From contig DAOUDG010000109.1 of NCBI GenBank assembly GCA_034431435.1, positions 62,001-126,000 on the forward strand: a stretch of 64,000 nucleotides of DNA, read 5' to 3'. Origin of the DNA: JAHCIE01 sp034431435. GTDB taxonomy: Bacteria > Chloroflexota > Anaerolineae > Epilineales > JAHCIE01. The translations under genes and the position numbers were made by a program. Positions 49,734-56,818 of the stretch are shown here, one piece after another. The first letter of the stretch is position 1; each line of letters opens with the position of its first letter. The notes beneath the pieces are model-generated. The model saw nothing but the letters and a program-made list of their open reading frames with translations, was not told the DNA's origin and searched no databases.

Positions 49734-50333
49734 GTGCAGAGTGAACAGCAATTGATCGATGCGCTTCAGCAGCGGGAACGACGCGCCTGTGACCAGCTCG
49801 TCGAGCGTTACTCGTCGCGCCTGTACGATGTGGCCTTGCGCCTGACCGGCCACCCCAACGAGGCTGAGGAGGTGTTGCAGGAGACGTTCATCAACGCCTG
49901 CCGTAGCGTGGACTCCTTCGAGGGCCGCTCCGGGCTGGGCACGTGGCTGTACCGCATCGCCACGAACAACGGATTGATGCGCCTGCGCCGCAAGACGGCG
50001 CCCACTGTGTCCCTCGACGCCGAGGACGAGGCGGGTGAGGGCGAGTTTCAGCCGCGCAATCTCGCAGATTGGAGTTGGGATCCGGAATCGACAGCCCTGA
50101 CGACCGACCTGCGGTCGACGCTGGATGCCGCTGTCGCCTCGCTGCCCCCCTCCCTTCAGGCCGCCTTCATCCTGCGCGACATCGAGGGGCTTTCGACAGA
50201 GGAGGCCGCCGAGGCGTTGGATATCTCCCGCGAGGCGCTGAAGGTTCGCCTGCATCGAGCACGGCTCATGCTGCGGGAACGTCTGGCCGACTACGTCAGG
50301 CATGTGCCCCTCGTGACAGGGGAGGTGCGATGA
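49734..50333 (+). CDS. ECF-type RNA polymerase sigma factor
   Basis: A 199-residue sigma70-family factor with region 2 (YDVALRLTGHPNEAEEVLQETFINACRSVDSFEGRSGLGTWLYRIATN) and region 4 (LPPSLQAAFILRDIEGLSTEEAAEALDISREALKVRLHRARLML) only, as in the ECF group. An acidic linker separates them. GTG start with GAGGG about 8 bases upstream. The stop overlaps by 4 bases the start of a zinc-finger anti-sigma gene, and a thiol oxidoreductase follows, so a redox-stress regulon is likely. Confidence 0.93.
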   Translation: MQSEQQLIDALQQRERRACDQLVERYSSRLYDVALRLTGHPNEAEEVLQETFINACRSVDSFEGRSGLGTWLYRIATNNGLMRLRRKTAPTVSLDAEDEAGEGEFQPRNLADWSWDPESTALTTDLRSTLDAAVASLPPSLQAAFILRDIEGLSTEEAAEALDISREALKVRLHRARLMLRERLADYVRHVPLVTGEVR

Positions 50334-50620
50334 GCGACCATGCGCACACCACCCACTGCCAGGACCTGCTGGCGGCGGTGTCAGACTACATTGACGGCGA
50401 ACTCGACCCTCGCCTGTGCGCTGATCTGGAGGCACACCTGGCGGGCTGCGCGGATTGTCGCATTGTGATGGACACAATGCGCAAGACAGTTGTCGTCTAT
50501 CGCCGCCTTGGGCCGTCTGAGGCGCTTCCTCCCGACGTGACGCGCCGCCTCTGGGCTGCCCTGGAGGGAGCGGGCTGCGGCGGGTCTGACACCCCACGCA
50601 CGCCGACTACCCCCATGTAA
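50330..50620 (+). CDS. Zinc-finger anti-sigma factor (ZAS type)
   Basis: A 96-residue cytoplasmic protein with the zinc-binding anti-sigma motif: HCQDLLAAVSDYIDGELD and HLAGCADC (His-x3-Cys-x2-Cys). No membrane segment is present, as in RsrA-like sensors where oxidation of the Cys releases zinc and the sigma factor. The ATGA overlap with the sigma gene supports the partnership. Confidence 0.87.
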   Translation: MSDHAHTTHCQDLLAAVSDYIDGELDPRLCADLEAHLAGCADCRIVMDTMRKTVVVYRRLGPSEALPPDVTRRLWAALEGAGCGGSDTPRTPTTPM

Positions 50621-50690
50621 CTCGTTGCCATGCCTGCGCATCCAAGCTGGTAGACGGTGACCCAGTCTCAGCCCAGATGTGGAGGTTCGC

Positions 50691-51362
50691 ATGGCCCTGC
50701 TAAGCAAGAAGGACAACGAGTACCTGCGTCAAGAGTTCGCCGCCCTGACTCGCCCCGTGCGGCTGGTCATGTTTACCCAGGCGCGCGAGTGTGAGTATTG
50801 TAACGAGACTCGCCAGATTCTCGAGGAACTGGCGGCCCTGACGCCGGCCATCCAGGTTGAAACCCACGATTTCATGGCCGAGCACGCCCTGGCCGACGAG
50901 TATGGTATCGACAAGATTCCGGCCTTTGCCGTGACGGTCGGCGGCGACACCCCTCAGGACTATGGCATTCGCTATTACGGGATTCCCTCCGGTTACGAGT
51001 TCTCCTCCCTGGTGGAAGACATCCTCATGGTCAGCCGTGGTGACTCGGGCCTGACGCCGGCCACGCGGGCCGCCCTGGCCGAGCTGACCAGCCCGCTGCA
51101 TCTGCAAGTATTTGTTACCCCGACCTGTCCCCACTGCCCGCGCGCGGTGCGGCTGGCCCATCAGATGGCTCTGGAAAGCCCGCTGGTGCTGGCGGACGCC
51201 GTGGAAGCCATCGAGTTCCCCCACCTGGCCCACAAATACGACGTGATGGGTGTACCCCGCACGGTGGTGAACGAGACGCTGCACATTGAAGGTGCGGTCC
51301 CCGAGCAGGCTCTCATGCAGAGCATCCTCAGGGCCGCCGCCGCCCCGATGCCGTCGCGCTAG
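50691..51362 (+). CDS. Protein disulfide oxidoreductase with two thioredoxin folds
   Basis: A 223-residue protein of two successive thioredoxin/glutaredoxin-like domains, each with an active Cys pair: CEYCNET (about residue 29) and CPHCPRA (about 145). The family (PDO, related to the AhpF N-terminal domain) is common in thermophiles and archaea and moves disulfides in the cytoplasm or reduces peroxiredoxins. GGAGG lies 6 bases before the ATG. It follows the sigma/anti-sigma pair by 70 bases and may be one of its targets. Confidence 0.88.
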   Translation: MALLSKKDNEYLRQEFAALTRPVRLVMFTQARECEYCNETRQILEELAALTPAIQVETHDFMAEHALADEYGIDKIPAFAVTVGGDTPQDYGIRYYGIPSGYEFSSLVEDILMVSRGDSGLTPATRAALAELTSPLHLQVFVTPTCPHCPRAVRLAHQMALESPLVLADAVEAIEFPHLAHKYDVMGVPRTVVNETLHIEGAVPEQALMQSILRAAAAPMPSR

Positions 51363-51401
51363 ACGACAAGCTGGTCCTGCCCGTCCCACCGATGGGGTGC
51401 G

Positions 51402-51441
51402 ACGACGGCGCGCTGCCGCAAGAAGCAGCGCGCCGTCGTTT
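51402..51441 (+). terminator. Terminator of the sigma/oxidoreductase unit
   Basis: ACGACGGCGCGCTGC (51402-51416) and GCAGCGCGCCGTCGT (51425-51439) form a perfect 15-base stem, followed by TTTC. Confidence 0.75.
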
Positions 51442-51517
51442 CGATCTGTAGCCGCCAGACTCTGCCGTCGAATCGTGGAGAAGTCTCCACCCAGCACGGC
51501 AATACTCGCCCAGCCCC

Positions 51518-51546
51518 TTGACAGCCACCGGAGAGGACGTTATAAT
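51518..51546 (+). promoter_or_regulatory. Consensus sigma70 promoter of the glycerol locus
   Basis: TTGACA (51518-51523), exactly 17 bases, TATAAT (51541-51546): a full consensus match and the strongest promoter in the window. Start expected near 51553. Confidence 0.88.
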
Positions 51547-51552
51547 CAATAG

Positions 51553-51865
51553 GGTTCGACGTTCGGAACCCCGCTATTGTTCATGCATACCGCACGGGCA
51601 GTCTCTACTACGGAGTAGCATGGCTGCCACCGGGGGCAAGGAGGTAGGAACAGCCTACCAACCAGGAGCCGACACTCACGTAGCTTTCGTGGGATGGTCG
51701 GCTGTTTCTATTGCCCGAAGGAGGTGCGCCCACAAAAAACGCAACTATATACCGGTTGGGAGAGCCGTGCCCCTATCATCTGGCGCTGGTCCCCAGCTGT
51801 CCTCGATGCGAGATCGAGGAGCGTGAATCAATGTCGCGATTCTACCCTCTAAGGAGGCCGTTATT
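51553..51865 (+). promoter_or_regulatory. Long structured 5' leader of glpF, unassigned
   Basis: About 310 bases separate the promoter from glpF. Visible structure: CAATAG/CTATTG with GGTTC/GAACC (51547-51581); CGGGCA (51595-51600) facing TGCCCG (51712-51717) as a closing stem around hairpins CTACT/AGTAG, TGCC/GGCA, GGTAGG/CCTACC and AGCCGAC/GTCGGCT. I cannot match it to a known riboswitch class. Downstream is a short open frame with C-x2-H-x7-C-x2-C (CPYHLALVPSCPRC, 51768-51809), lacking a clear start. Regulation in response to glycerol or a phosphorylated derivative is possible. Confidence 0.45.
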
Positions 51866-52618
51866 ATGGCTATGTCCCCGCTTCTTGGAGAACTCATCGG
51901 TACGATGATCCTCCTCCTCCTCGGCGATGGTGTCGTCGCCAACGTCGTGCTTGGCCGGACCAAGGGTAACTCCTCTGGCTGGATCGTCATCACCACGGCC
52001 TGGGCGATGGCCGTCTTCGTGGGCGCGATGTCCGTGGCCAGGGTGTCTGGCGCGCACCTGAACCCCGCTGTGACGATTGGTCTTGCCACGGCTGGCAACT
52101 TCCCGTGGGCGGACGTCCCCGGTTACATCGTCGCCCAGATGATTGGCGCCTTCATCGGCGCGATTCTGGTCTGGCTCGCCTACTTCCAGCACTGGGGTGA
52201 GACCCCTGACCCAGGCGCCAAGCTGGCCGTCTTCTCGACTGGCCCCGCCATCCGCGGCCCCATCTGGAACTTCATCACTGAGGCTATCGGCACCTTCGTG
52301 CTGCTCTACGGCATCTTCACCATCAAGGGCGCCAACATGGGCCCGACCGGCACGCCCAACGCCGTGCCCATCGACCTCGGCGCCGTGGGTATCATCCCGG
52401 TCGCCTTCGTGGTGTGGGCTATCGGCATGTCTCTTGGTGGCCCGACTGGCTACGCCATCAACCCGGCCCGTGACCTCGGCCCCCGCATTGCGCACGCCAT
52501 TCTGCCCATCCCGGGCAAGGGCAGCAGCGATTGGGGTTACTCGTGGATTCCGGTGTTCGGCCCGATCGTCGGCGCCGTCATCGCCGCGCTGTTCTGGGTC
52601 AGCCTGGGCAGGTTCTAG
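51866..52618 (+). CDS. glpF: Glycerol uptake facilitator (aquaglyceroporin)
   Basis: A 250-residue MIP-family channel with six membrane segments and both pore half-helices, HLNPAVTIG (about residue 70) and AINPARDLGPR (about 198). The Asp after the second NPA motif (NPARD) is the mark of glycerol-conducting GlpF rather than pure water channels. It lets glycerol cross the membrane by diffusion ahead of phosphorylation by the kinases encoded downstream. CTAAGGAGG stands 9 bases before the ATG. Confidence 0.93.
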   Translation: MAMSPLLGELIGTMILLLLGDGVVANVVLGRTKGNSSGWIVITTAWAMAVFVGAMSVARVSGAHLNPAVTIGLATAGNFPWADVPGYIVAQMIGAFIGAILVWLAYFQHWGETPDPGAKLAVFSTGPAIRGPIWNFITEAIGTFVLLYGIFTIKGANMGPTGTPNAVPIDLGAVGIIPVAFVVWAIGMSLGGPTGYAINPARDLGPRIAHAILPIPGKGSSDWGYSWIPVFGPIVGAVIAALFWVSLGRF

Positions 52619-52634
52619 CCTCCCATTCTCTCGC

Positions 52635-52667
52635 GTTGTCTGGCCCGACGACCTCGGGCCAGACAAC
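52635..52667 (+). terminator. Hairpin behind glpF
   Basis: GTTGTCTGGCCCGA (52635-52648) and TCGGGCCAGACAAC (52654-52667), a perfect 14-base stem with a 5-base loop and no T run. It may trim expression between glpF and dhaK rather than stop it fully. Confidence 0.6.
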
Positions 52668-52811
52668 CTCGCCGAGGGGCTTCTAGCCTGACCTCCGGCG
52701 CCTCTTTCGCCGCCTCGACGAAAGCAAACCAATACCTAGCGAATGACGCCCACCATTGGGCTTCACCCGGACGGCCTGGCCGTCCATCGTGTGCGAGTAA
52801 AGGAGGTTGCG

Positions 52812-53813
52812 TTGAAGAAGCTCATCAACAATCCTGAGCAGGTTGTGGTCGAGGAGTTGCAGGGTATGGCATTGGCCCACCCTGATCTGATCAGAATCAA
52901 CTACGATCCCAACTTCGTCTACCGCGCCGATGCGCCCGTTGCCAACAAGGTTGCCGTCATCTCTGGCGGCGGCAGTGGCCACGAGCCGATGCACGGCGGC
53001 TTCGTCGGTTATGGTATGCTGGACGCTGCCGCCCCCGGTGCGGTGTTCACATCGCCGACCCCCGACCAGATGTACGAGGCGGCGAAGAAGGTGGACAGCG
53101 GCAAGGGTGTGCTGTTCATCGTCAAGAACTACACGGGTGACGTGATGAACTTCGACATCGCCGCCGAGATGGCGCGTGGTGATGGGGTCAATGTCGAGAG
53201 CGTGCTCGTTGACGATGACGTGGCAGTCCAGGACAGCACGTGGACCGCTGGCCGCCGCGGCGTCGGCACCACTGTCTTGATGGAGAAGATCGTCGGCGGC
53301 GCGGCTGAGGCAGGCTACGACCTGGCGAAGCTGGCCGAGCTGGCGCGCAAGGTGAACGCCAACGGCCGCAGCATGGGCATGGCTCTTACCTCCTGCACCG
53401 TCCCCCACGCCGGCAAGCCAACCTTCGACATTGGCGAAGACGAGATGGAGATTGGCGTCGGCATCCACGGCGAGCCGGGCCGCGCGCGCATGAAGCTGAA
53501 GAGCGCGGACGAGATCACCCAGATGCTGGTCGATCCGATTCTGTCCGACCTGCCTTTCAAGAAGGGCGACAATGTGCTGGCCTTCGTCAATGGCCTGGGC
53601 GGCACGCCGCTTATCGAACTATACATCGTCTACCGCAAGGTGGCCGAGATACTCGACAAGCAGGGTATCACTATCGCCCGCAACTTGATCGGCCCCTACA
53701 TCACCTCGCTCGAAATGGCGGGCACGTCGGTCACCCTCCTCAGGCTAGACGATGAGATGACCAGGTTCTGGGACGCGCCGGTCAAGACGCCTGGCCTGCG
53801 GTGGGGCATGTAG
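52812..53813 (+). CDS. dhaK: Dihydroxyacetone kinase subunit DhaK
   Basis: A 333-residue DhaK. KKLINNPEQVVVEELQGM at the start, ISGGGSGHEPMHGGFVGYGML with the substrate His, NYTGDVMNFDIA, and GVGIHGEPGR with the His that holds dihydroxyacetone covalently, are all present. It binds dihydroxyacetone, which is then phosphorylated by DhaL-ADP. I choose the TTG at 52812 because AAAGGAGG stands 5 bases before it and homologues begin with this MKKLIN sequence; an upstream ATG (52743) lacks a site. Confidence 0.93.
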   Translation: MKKLINNPEQVVVEELQGMALAHPDLIRINYDPNFVYRADAPVANKVAVISGGGSGHEPMHGGFVGYGMLDAAAPGAVFTSPTPDQMYEAAKKVDSGKGVLFIVKNYTGDVMNFDIAAEMARGDGVNVESVLVDDDVAVQDSTWTAGRRGVGTTVLMEKIVGGAAEAGYDLAKLAELARKVNANGRSMGMALTSCTVPHAGKPTFDIGEDEMEIGVGIHGEPGRARMKLKSADEITQMLVDPILSDLPFKKGDNVLAFVNGLGGTPLIELYIVYRKVAEILDKQGITIARNLIGPYITSLEMAGTSVTLLRLDDEMTRFWDAPVKTPGLRWGM

Positions 53814-53816
53814 GTA

Positions 53817-54449
53817 ATGCCCACCAACCGCGCGCAGATTCTGGACTGGATTCGCAGCTATGCGGCTGTGATCCGCGAGAATCGCGACTATCTTACCCAA
53901 CTGGACTCGGCTATTGGCGACGCCGACCACGGCGCCAACATGGACCGGGGCTTCCAGGCTGTGCTGGCGAAGTTGCCCACCGTCGAGGATAAGGATATCG
54001 GAACGATCCTCAAGTCGTCCGGTATGACGCTGCTGTCGACCGTCGGCGGTGCGGGCGGTCCACTCTACGGTACGCTCTTCATGCAGTTCGGCACGGCGGG
54101 CGTCGGTAAGGAGGAATTGGCGGACACCGACGTGGTCGCCATGTTCGACGCCGGTCTCAAAGGCGTCGTGAATCGCGGCAAGGCGGAGGTGGGGGACAAG
54201 ACGATGGTCGATGCCCTGACGCCTGCCGTGGCTGCGCTCCGCGAGGCCGTCGAGAAGGGGGAGCCGCTGCCCGCCGCGCTGGAAGCCATGCGCGCCGCCG
54301 CCGAGCAGGGCATGACGGGCACCATCCCGCTGGTCGCGCGCAAGGGGCGCGCCAGCTACCTGGGCGAGCGCAGTGCGGGTCACCAAGACCCGGGCGCGAC
54401 CTCGTCCTATCTGCTGCTGAAGACAGCGGCGGAGAACTTGACCAAGTGA
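53817..54449 (+). CDS. dhaL: Dihydroxyacetone kinase ADP-binding subunit DhaL
   Basis: A 210-residue DhaL. AIGDADHGANMDRGF contributes the Asp residues that hold Mg-ADP; GGAGGPLYGTLF and ARKGRASYLGERSAGHQDPGATSS are conserved. In PTS-type systems DhaL keeps a bound ADP that is rephosphorylated by DhaM. It follows dhaK by three bases. Confidence 0.94.
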   Translation: MPTNRAQILDWIRSYAAVIRENRDYLTQLDSAIGDADHGANMDRGFQAVLAKLPTVEDKDIGTILKSSGMTLLSTVGGAGGPLYGTLFMQFGTAGVGKEELADTDVVAMFDAGLKGVVNRGKAEVGDKTMVDALTPAVAALREAVEKGEPLPAALEAMRAAAEQGMTGTIPLVARKGRASYLGERSAGHQDPGATSSYLLLKTAAENLTK

Positions 54450-54512
54450 GCCTGGGGTGGCGCGGCATCGTGGCCCGCTGCCCCCAAGTAACATCGCGAA
54501 GGAGCGACAAGA

Positions 54513-56009
54513 ATGGCTAAGTATGTCGGCGCCGTCGACCAGGGTACCACCAGCACCCGCTTCATGATCTTCGACCATTCGGGGCAGGTAGTGGCCTTCG
54601 ATCAGAAAGAGCATGAGCAGATCTACCCGAAGCCAGGGTGGGTCGAGCACAATCCCAACGAGATCTGGGCTCGCACCCAGGAAGTGATCAACGGCGCGCT
54701 GGCCAAGGCCGGCATTGGGGCCAGTGACCTCGCGGCCGTCGGTATCACCAATCAGCGCGAGACGACAGTGGTATGGGATCGCCGGAGCGGCAAGCCCTAC
54801 TACAACGCTATCGTCTGGCAGGACACCCGCACCGCTGATATGGTGAACGAATTGGCCATGGAAGGCGGTCAGGACCGCTTCCGCGCCAAGGTCGGCCTGC
54901 CTCTGGCTACCTATTTCTCCGGCCCCAAGATTGCCTGGATGCTGAACAACGTACCGGGCCTCAAGGAAGCCGCGGCGGCCGGTGATGCCATCTTCGGCAA
55001 CATCGATACCTTCGTCATCTGGTGGCTGACCGGTGGCCCTGAGGACGGGGTGCATGTGACCGACGTGTCCAACGCCAGCCGCACCATGCTCATGGACCTC
55101 AAGACTCTCCAGTGGGACGACGAGATCCTCAAGATCATGGGCATTCCGCGCTCGATGCTGCCCACCATCGTGCCCTCCAGCCAGGTCTATGGGAGCGCGA
55201 AGGGCGCGCTGAACGGCGTGCCCGTGGCGGGCGACCTGGGCGACCAGCAGGCGGCCCTCGTGGGCCAGACCTGCTACAGCCCTGGTGAGGCCAAGAACAC
55301 CTACGGCACGGGCTGCTTCATGCTGCTCAACACCGGCACGGAGATTGTCCCGTCCAAGAGCGGCCTGCTGACCACCCTGGGCTACAAGATGGGTGACGCG
55401 GCCCCGGTGTACTGCCTCGAAGGCTCCATCGCCATCACCGGCGCCCTCGTGCAGTGGCTGCGCGACAACCTGGGCATGATCTCCCGCTCGCCTGAGGTGG
55501 AGAACCTGGCGAAGACCGTCGAAGACAACGGCGGCATCTACTTCGTCCCGGCGTTCTCTGGCCTGTTTGCCCCCTACTGGCGCACGGACGCGCGCGGCGC
55601 GATCGTGGGCCTGACCCGCTACGTCAACAAGGGCCACATTGCCCGCGCTGCCCTGGAAGCCACCGCCTTCCAGACCGCCGAGGTCCTCGAGGCGATGGAG
55701 AAGGACTCGGGTGTGAAGCTGACGGCCCTCAAGGTCGACGGCGGCATGGTGTACAACGACACCCTGATGCAGTTCCAGTCCGACATCCTCGGCGTGCCGG
55801 TCATTCGCCCCAAGGTGGCTGAGACGACCGCGCTGGGCGCGGCGTACGCCGCCGGCCTGGCGACGGGCTTCTGGAGCAACCTGGAAGACCTGCGCAAGAA
55901 CTGGCAGGTGGACAAGACCTGGGAGCCGAACATGGCCGACGCGGATCGCGCCAAGATGATGGGTGAGTGGAAGAAGGCTGTCACCCGCACCTTCGACTGG
56001 GCCAAGTAG
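54513..56009 (+). CDS. glpK: Glycerol kinase
   Basis: A 498-residue FGGY-family kinase. GAVDQGTTSTRFMIFDHSGQVV, WVEHNPNEIW, GITNQRETTVVWD, WQDTRTADMV and GTGCFMLLNTG are strongly conserved glycerol kinase blocks. It phosphorylates glycerol to glycerol 3-phosphate for GlpABC. The position after dhaL, with AAGGAG 8 bases upstream, shows that both the kinase route and the dihydroxyacetone route are encoded together. Length is standard. Confidence 0.96.
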   Translation: MAKYVGAVDQGTTSTRFMIFDHSGQVVAFDQKEHEQIYPKPGWVEHNPNEIWARTQEVINGALAKAGIGASDLAAVGITNQRETTVVWDRRSGKPYYNAIVWQDTRTADMVNELAMEGGQDRFRAKVGLPLATYFSGPKIAWMLNNVPGLKEAAAAGDAIFGNIDTFVIWWLTGGPEDGVHVTDVSNASRTMLMDLKTLQWDDEILKIMGIPRSMLPTIVPSSQVYGSAKGALNGVPVAGDLGDQQAALVGQTCYSPGEAKNTYGTGCFMLLNTGTEIVPSKSGLLTTLGYKMGDAAPVYCLEGSIAITGALVQWLRDNLGMISRSPEVENLAKTVEDNGGIYFVPAFSGLFAPYWRTDARGAIVGLTRYVNKGHIARAALEATAFQTAEVLEAMEKDSGVKLTALKVDGGMVYNDTLMQFQSDILGVPVIRPKVAETTALGAAYAAGLATGFWSNLEDLRKNWQVDKTWEPNMADADRAKMMGEWKKAVTRTFDWAK

Positions 56010-56035
56010 TTCCTGCTTCTCGCGCTTTGGTATAA

Positions 56036-56072
56036 GTGAGGGTGGTGGAGGTCCAGCCTCCACCACCCTCAC
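56036..56072 (+). terminator. Hairpin behind glpK
   Basis: GTGAGGGTGGTGGAGG (56036-56051) and CCTCCACCACCCTCAC (56057-56072), a perfect 16-base stem with loop TCCAG, no T run. Confidence 0.65.
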
Positions 56073-56096
56073 GCCTATCTGGGTAGGAGGCTGAGC

Positions 56097-56720
56097 GTGA
56101 CCTACCCCTTGCCACAGTTCGACCCCGCCTTTCCGGCCTTCAACGCCCGCCACGGCCTGGAGGATTGGGAAGGCTGGTGGAGCGCCTACGATGAGGAGAC
56201 CTACCAGAGTGTTCTTAGCTGCATCCACGCCAACGATGAGGTGCTGGAGATTGGAGCGGGCGACCTGCGCCTGTCGTTGCGGCTGGCAGAGCGAGCGCGT
56301 CGCGTGGTGGTCGTCGAGGTGAACCCCGTGGTCCTGGGCAAGGCCCTGGCCCGTATCGGGTACGACCTGCCGCGTAGCCTCCACGTCGTGTGCGCCAACG
56401 CCCTGGACTACCCCTGCCCGGCCAGGACGAGCGTGGCTGTCCTGTTGATGCGCCACTGTCGGCACTTTGCGACGTACGCAGCCCGTCTAGAAGCGGACGG
56501 GTGCCGACGCCTGATCACCAATGCCCGCTGGGGCATGGGAGTCGAGGAGATTGACTTTGGCGCGGCGCGTGACTGGGATGCGTTCGCGGGCGGCTGGTAT
56601 GCCTGCCTGTGCGGGCGCGTCGGCTTCGAGGGGGAGGCAACCAGCGCCGACGGTATGGCCGAGGCGGTGACCGTGCGTCGCTGCCCGGCGTGCCGCCCGT
56701 CAGCGACGGTAGACGAATGA
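56097..56720 (+). CDS. Class I SAM-dependent methyltransferase of unknown substrate
   Basis: A 207-residue protein. VLEIGAGDLRLSLRLAERARRVVVVEVNP is the SAM-binding region (motif I plus the acidic end of strand 2), similar to rRNA adenine dimethyltransferase-like folds. The C-terminal part contains several Cys (YACLCGRVGF and RRCPACRP), possibly a zinc site. GTG start with AGGAGG 6 bases upstream. It stands inside the glycerol locus between glpK and glpA on the same strand, yet no methylation step in glycerol use is known to me. Confidence 0.72.
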   Translation: MTYPLPQFDPAFPAFNARHGLEDWEGWWSAYDEETYQSVLSCIHANDEVLEIGAGDLRLSLRLAERARRVVVVEVNPVVLGKALARIGYDLPRSLHVVCANALDYPCPARTSVAVLLMRHCRHFATYAARLEADGCRRLITNARWGMGVEEIDFGAARDWDAFAGGWYACLCGRVGFEGEATSADGMAEAVTVRRCPACRPSATVDE

Positions 56721-56818
56721 GCGTGTCTACCCTTTGACACTCGTTTGGCTCTGACGCATAATCCCAGTGTGCCTCACAAGACCCGCGCCCGGATATCGAA
56801 GTAGGAGGCCATACACAG

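Noticed and set aside
51518..51826. A 102-codon frame in the glpF leader starting at the -35 box
   Set aside because: It would begin upstream of the transcription start and its translation has no coherent composition; the leader structure explains this region better.
53817..54449. DhaL fused with DhaK as a single ATP-type dihydroxyacetone kinase
   Set aside because: There is a clear stop at 53811-53813 and a new start at 53817, and a DhaM is present, so this is the PTS-type three-component system.
53745..56465. A 906-codon open frame on the minus strand across dhaL and glpK
   Set aside because: It is the mirror of highly conserved dhaL and glpK codons; its translation is His-, Arg- and Gln-rich low-complexity sequence with no motif. 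A by-product of high GC in third positions.
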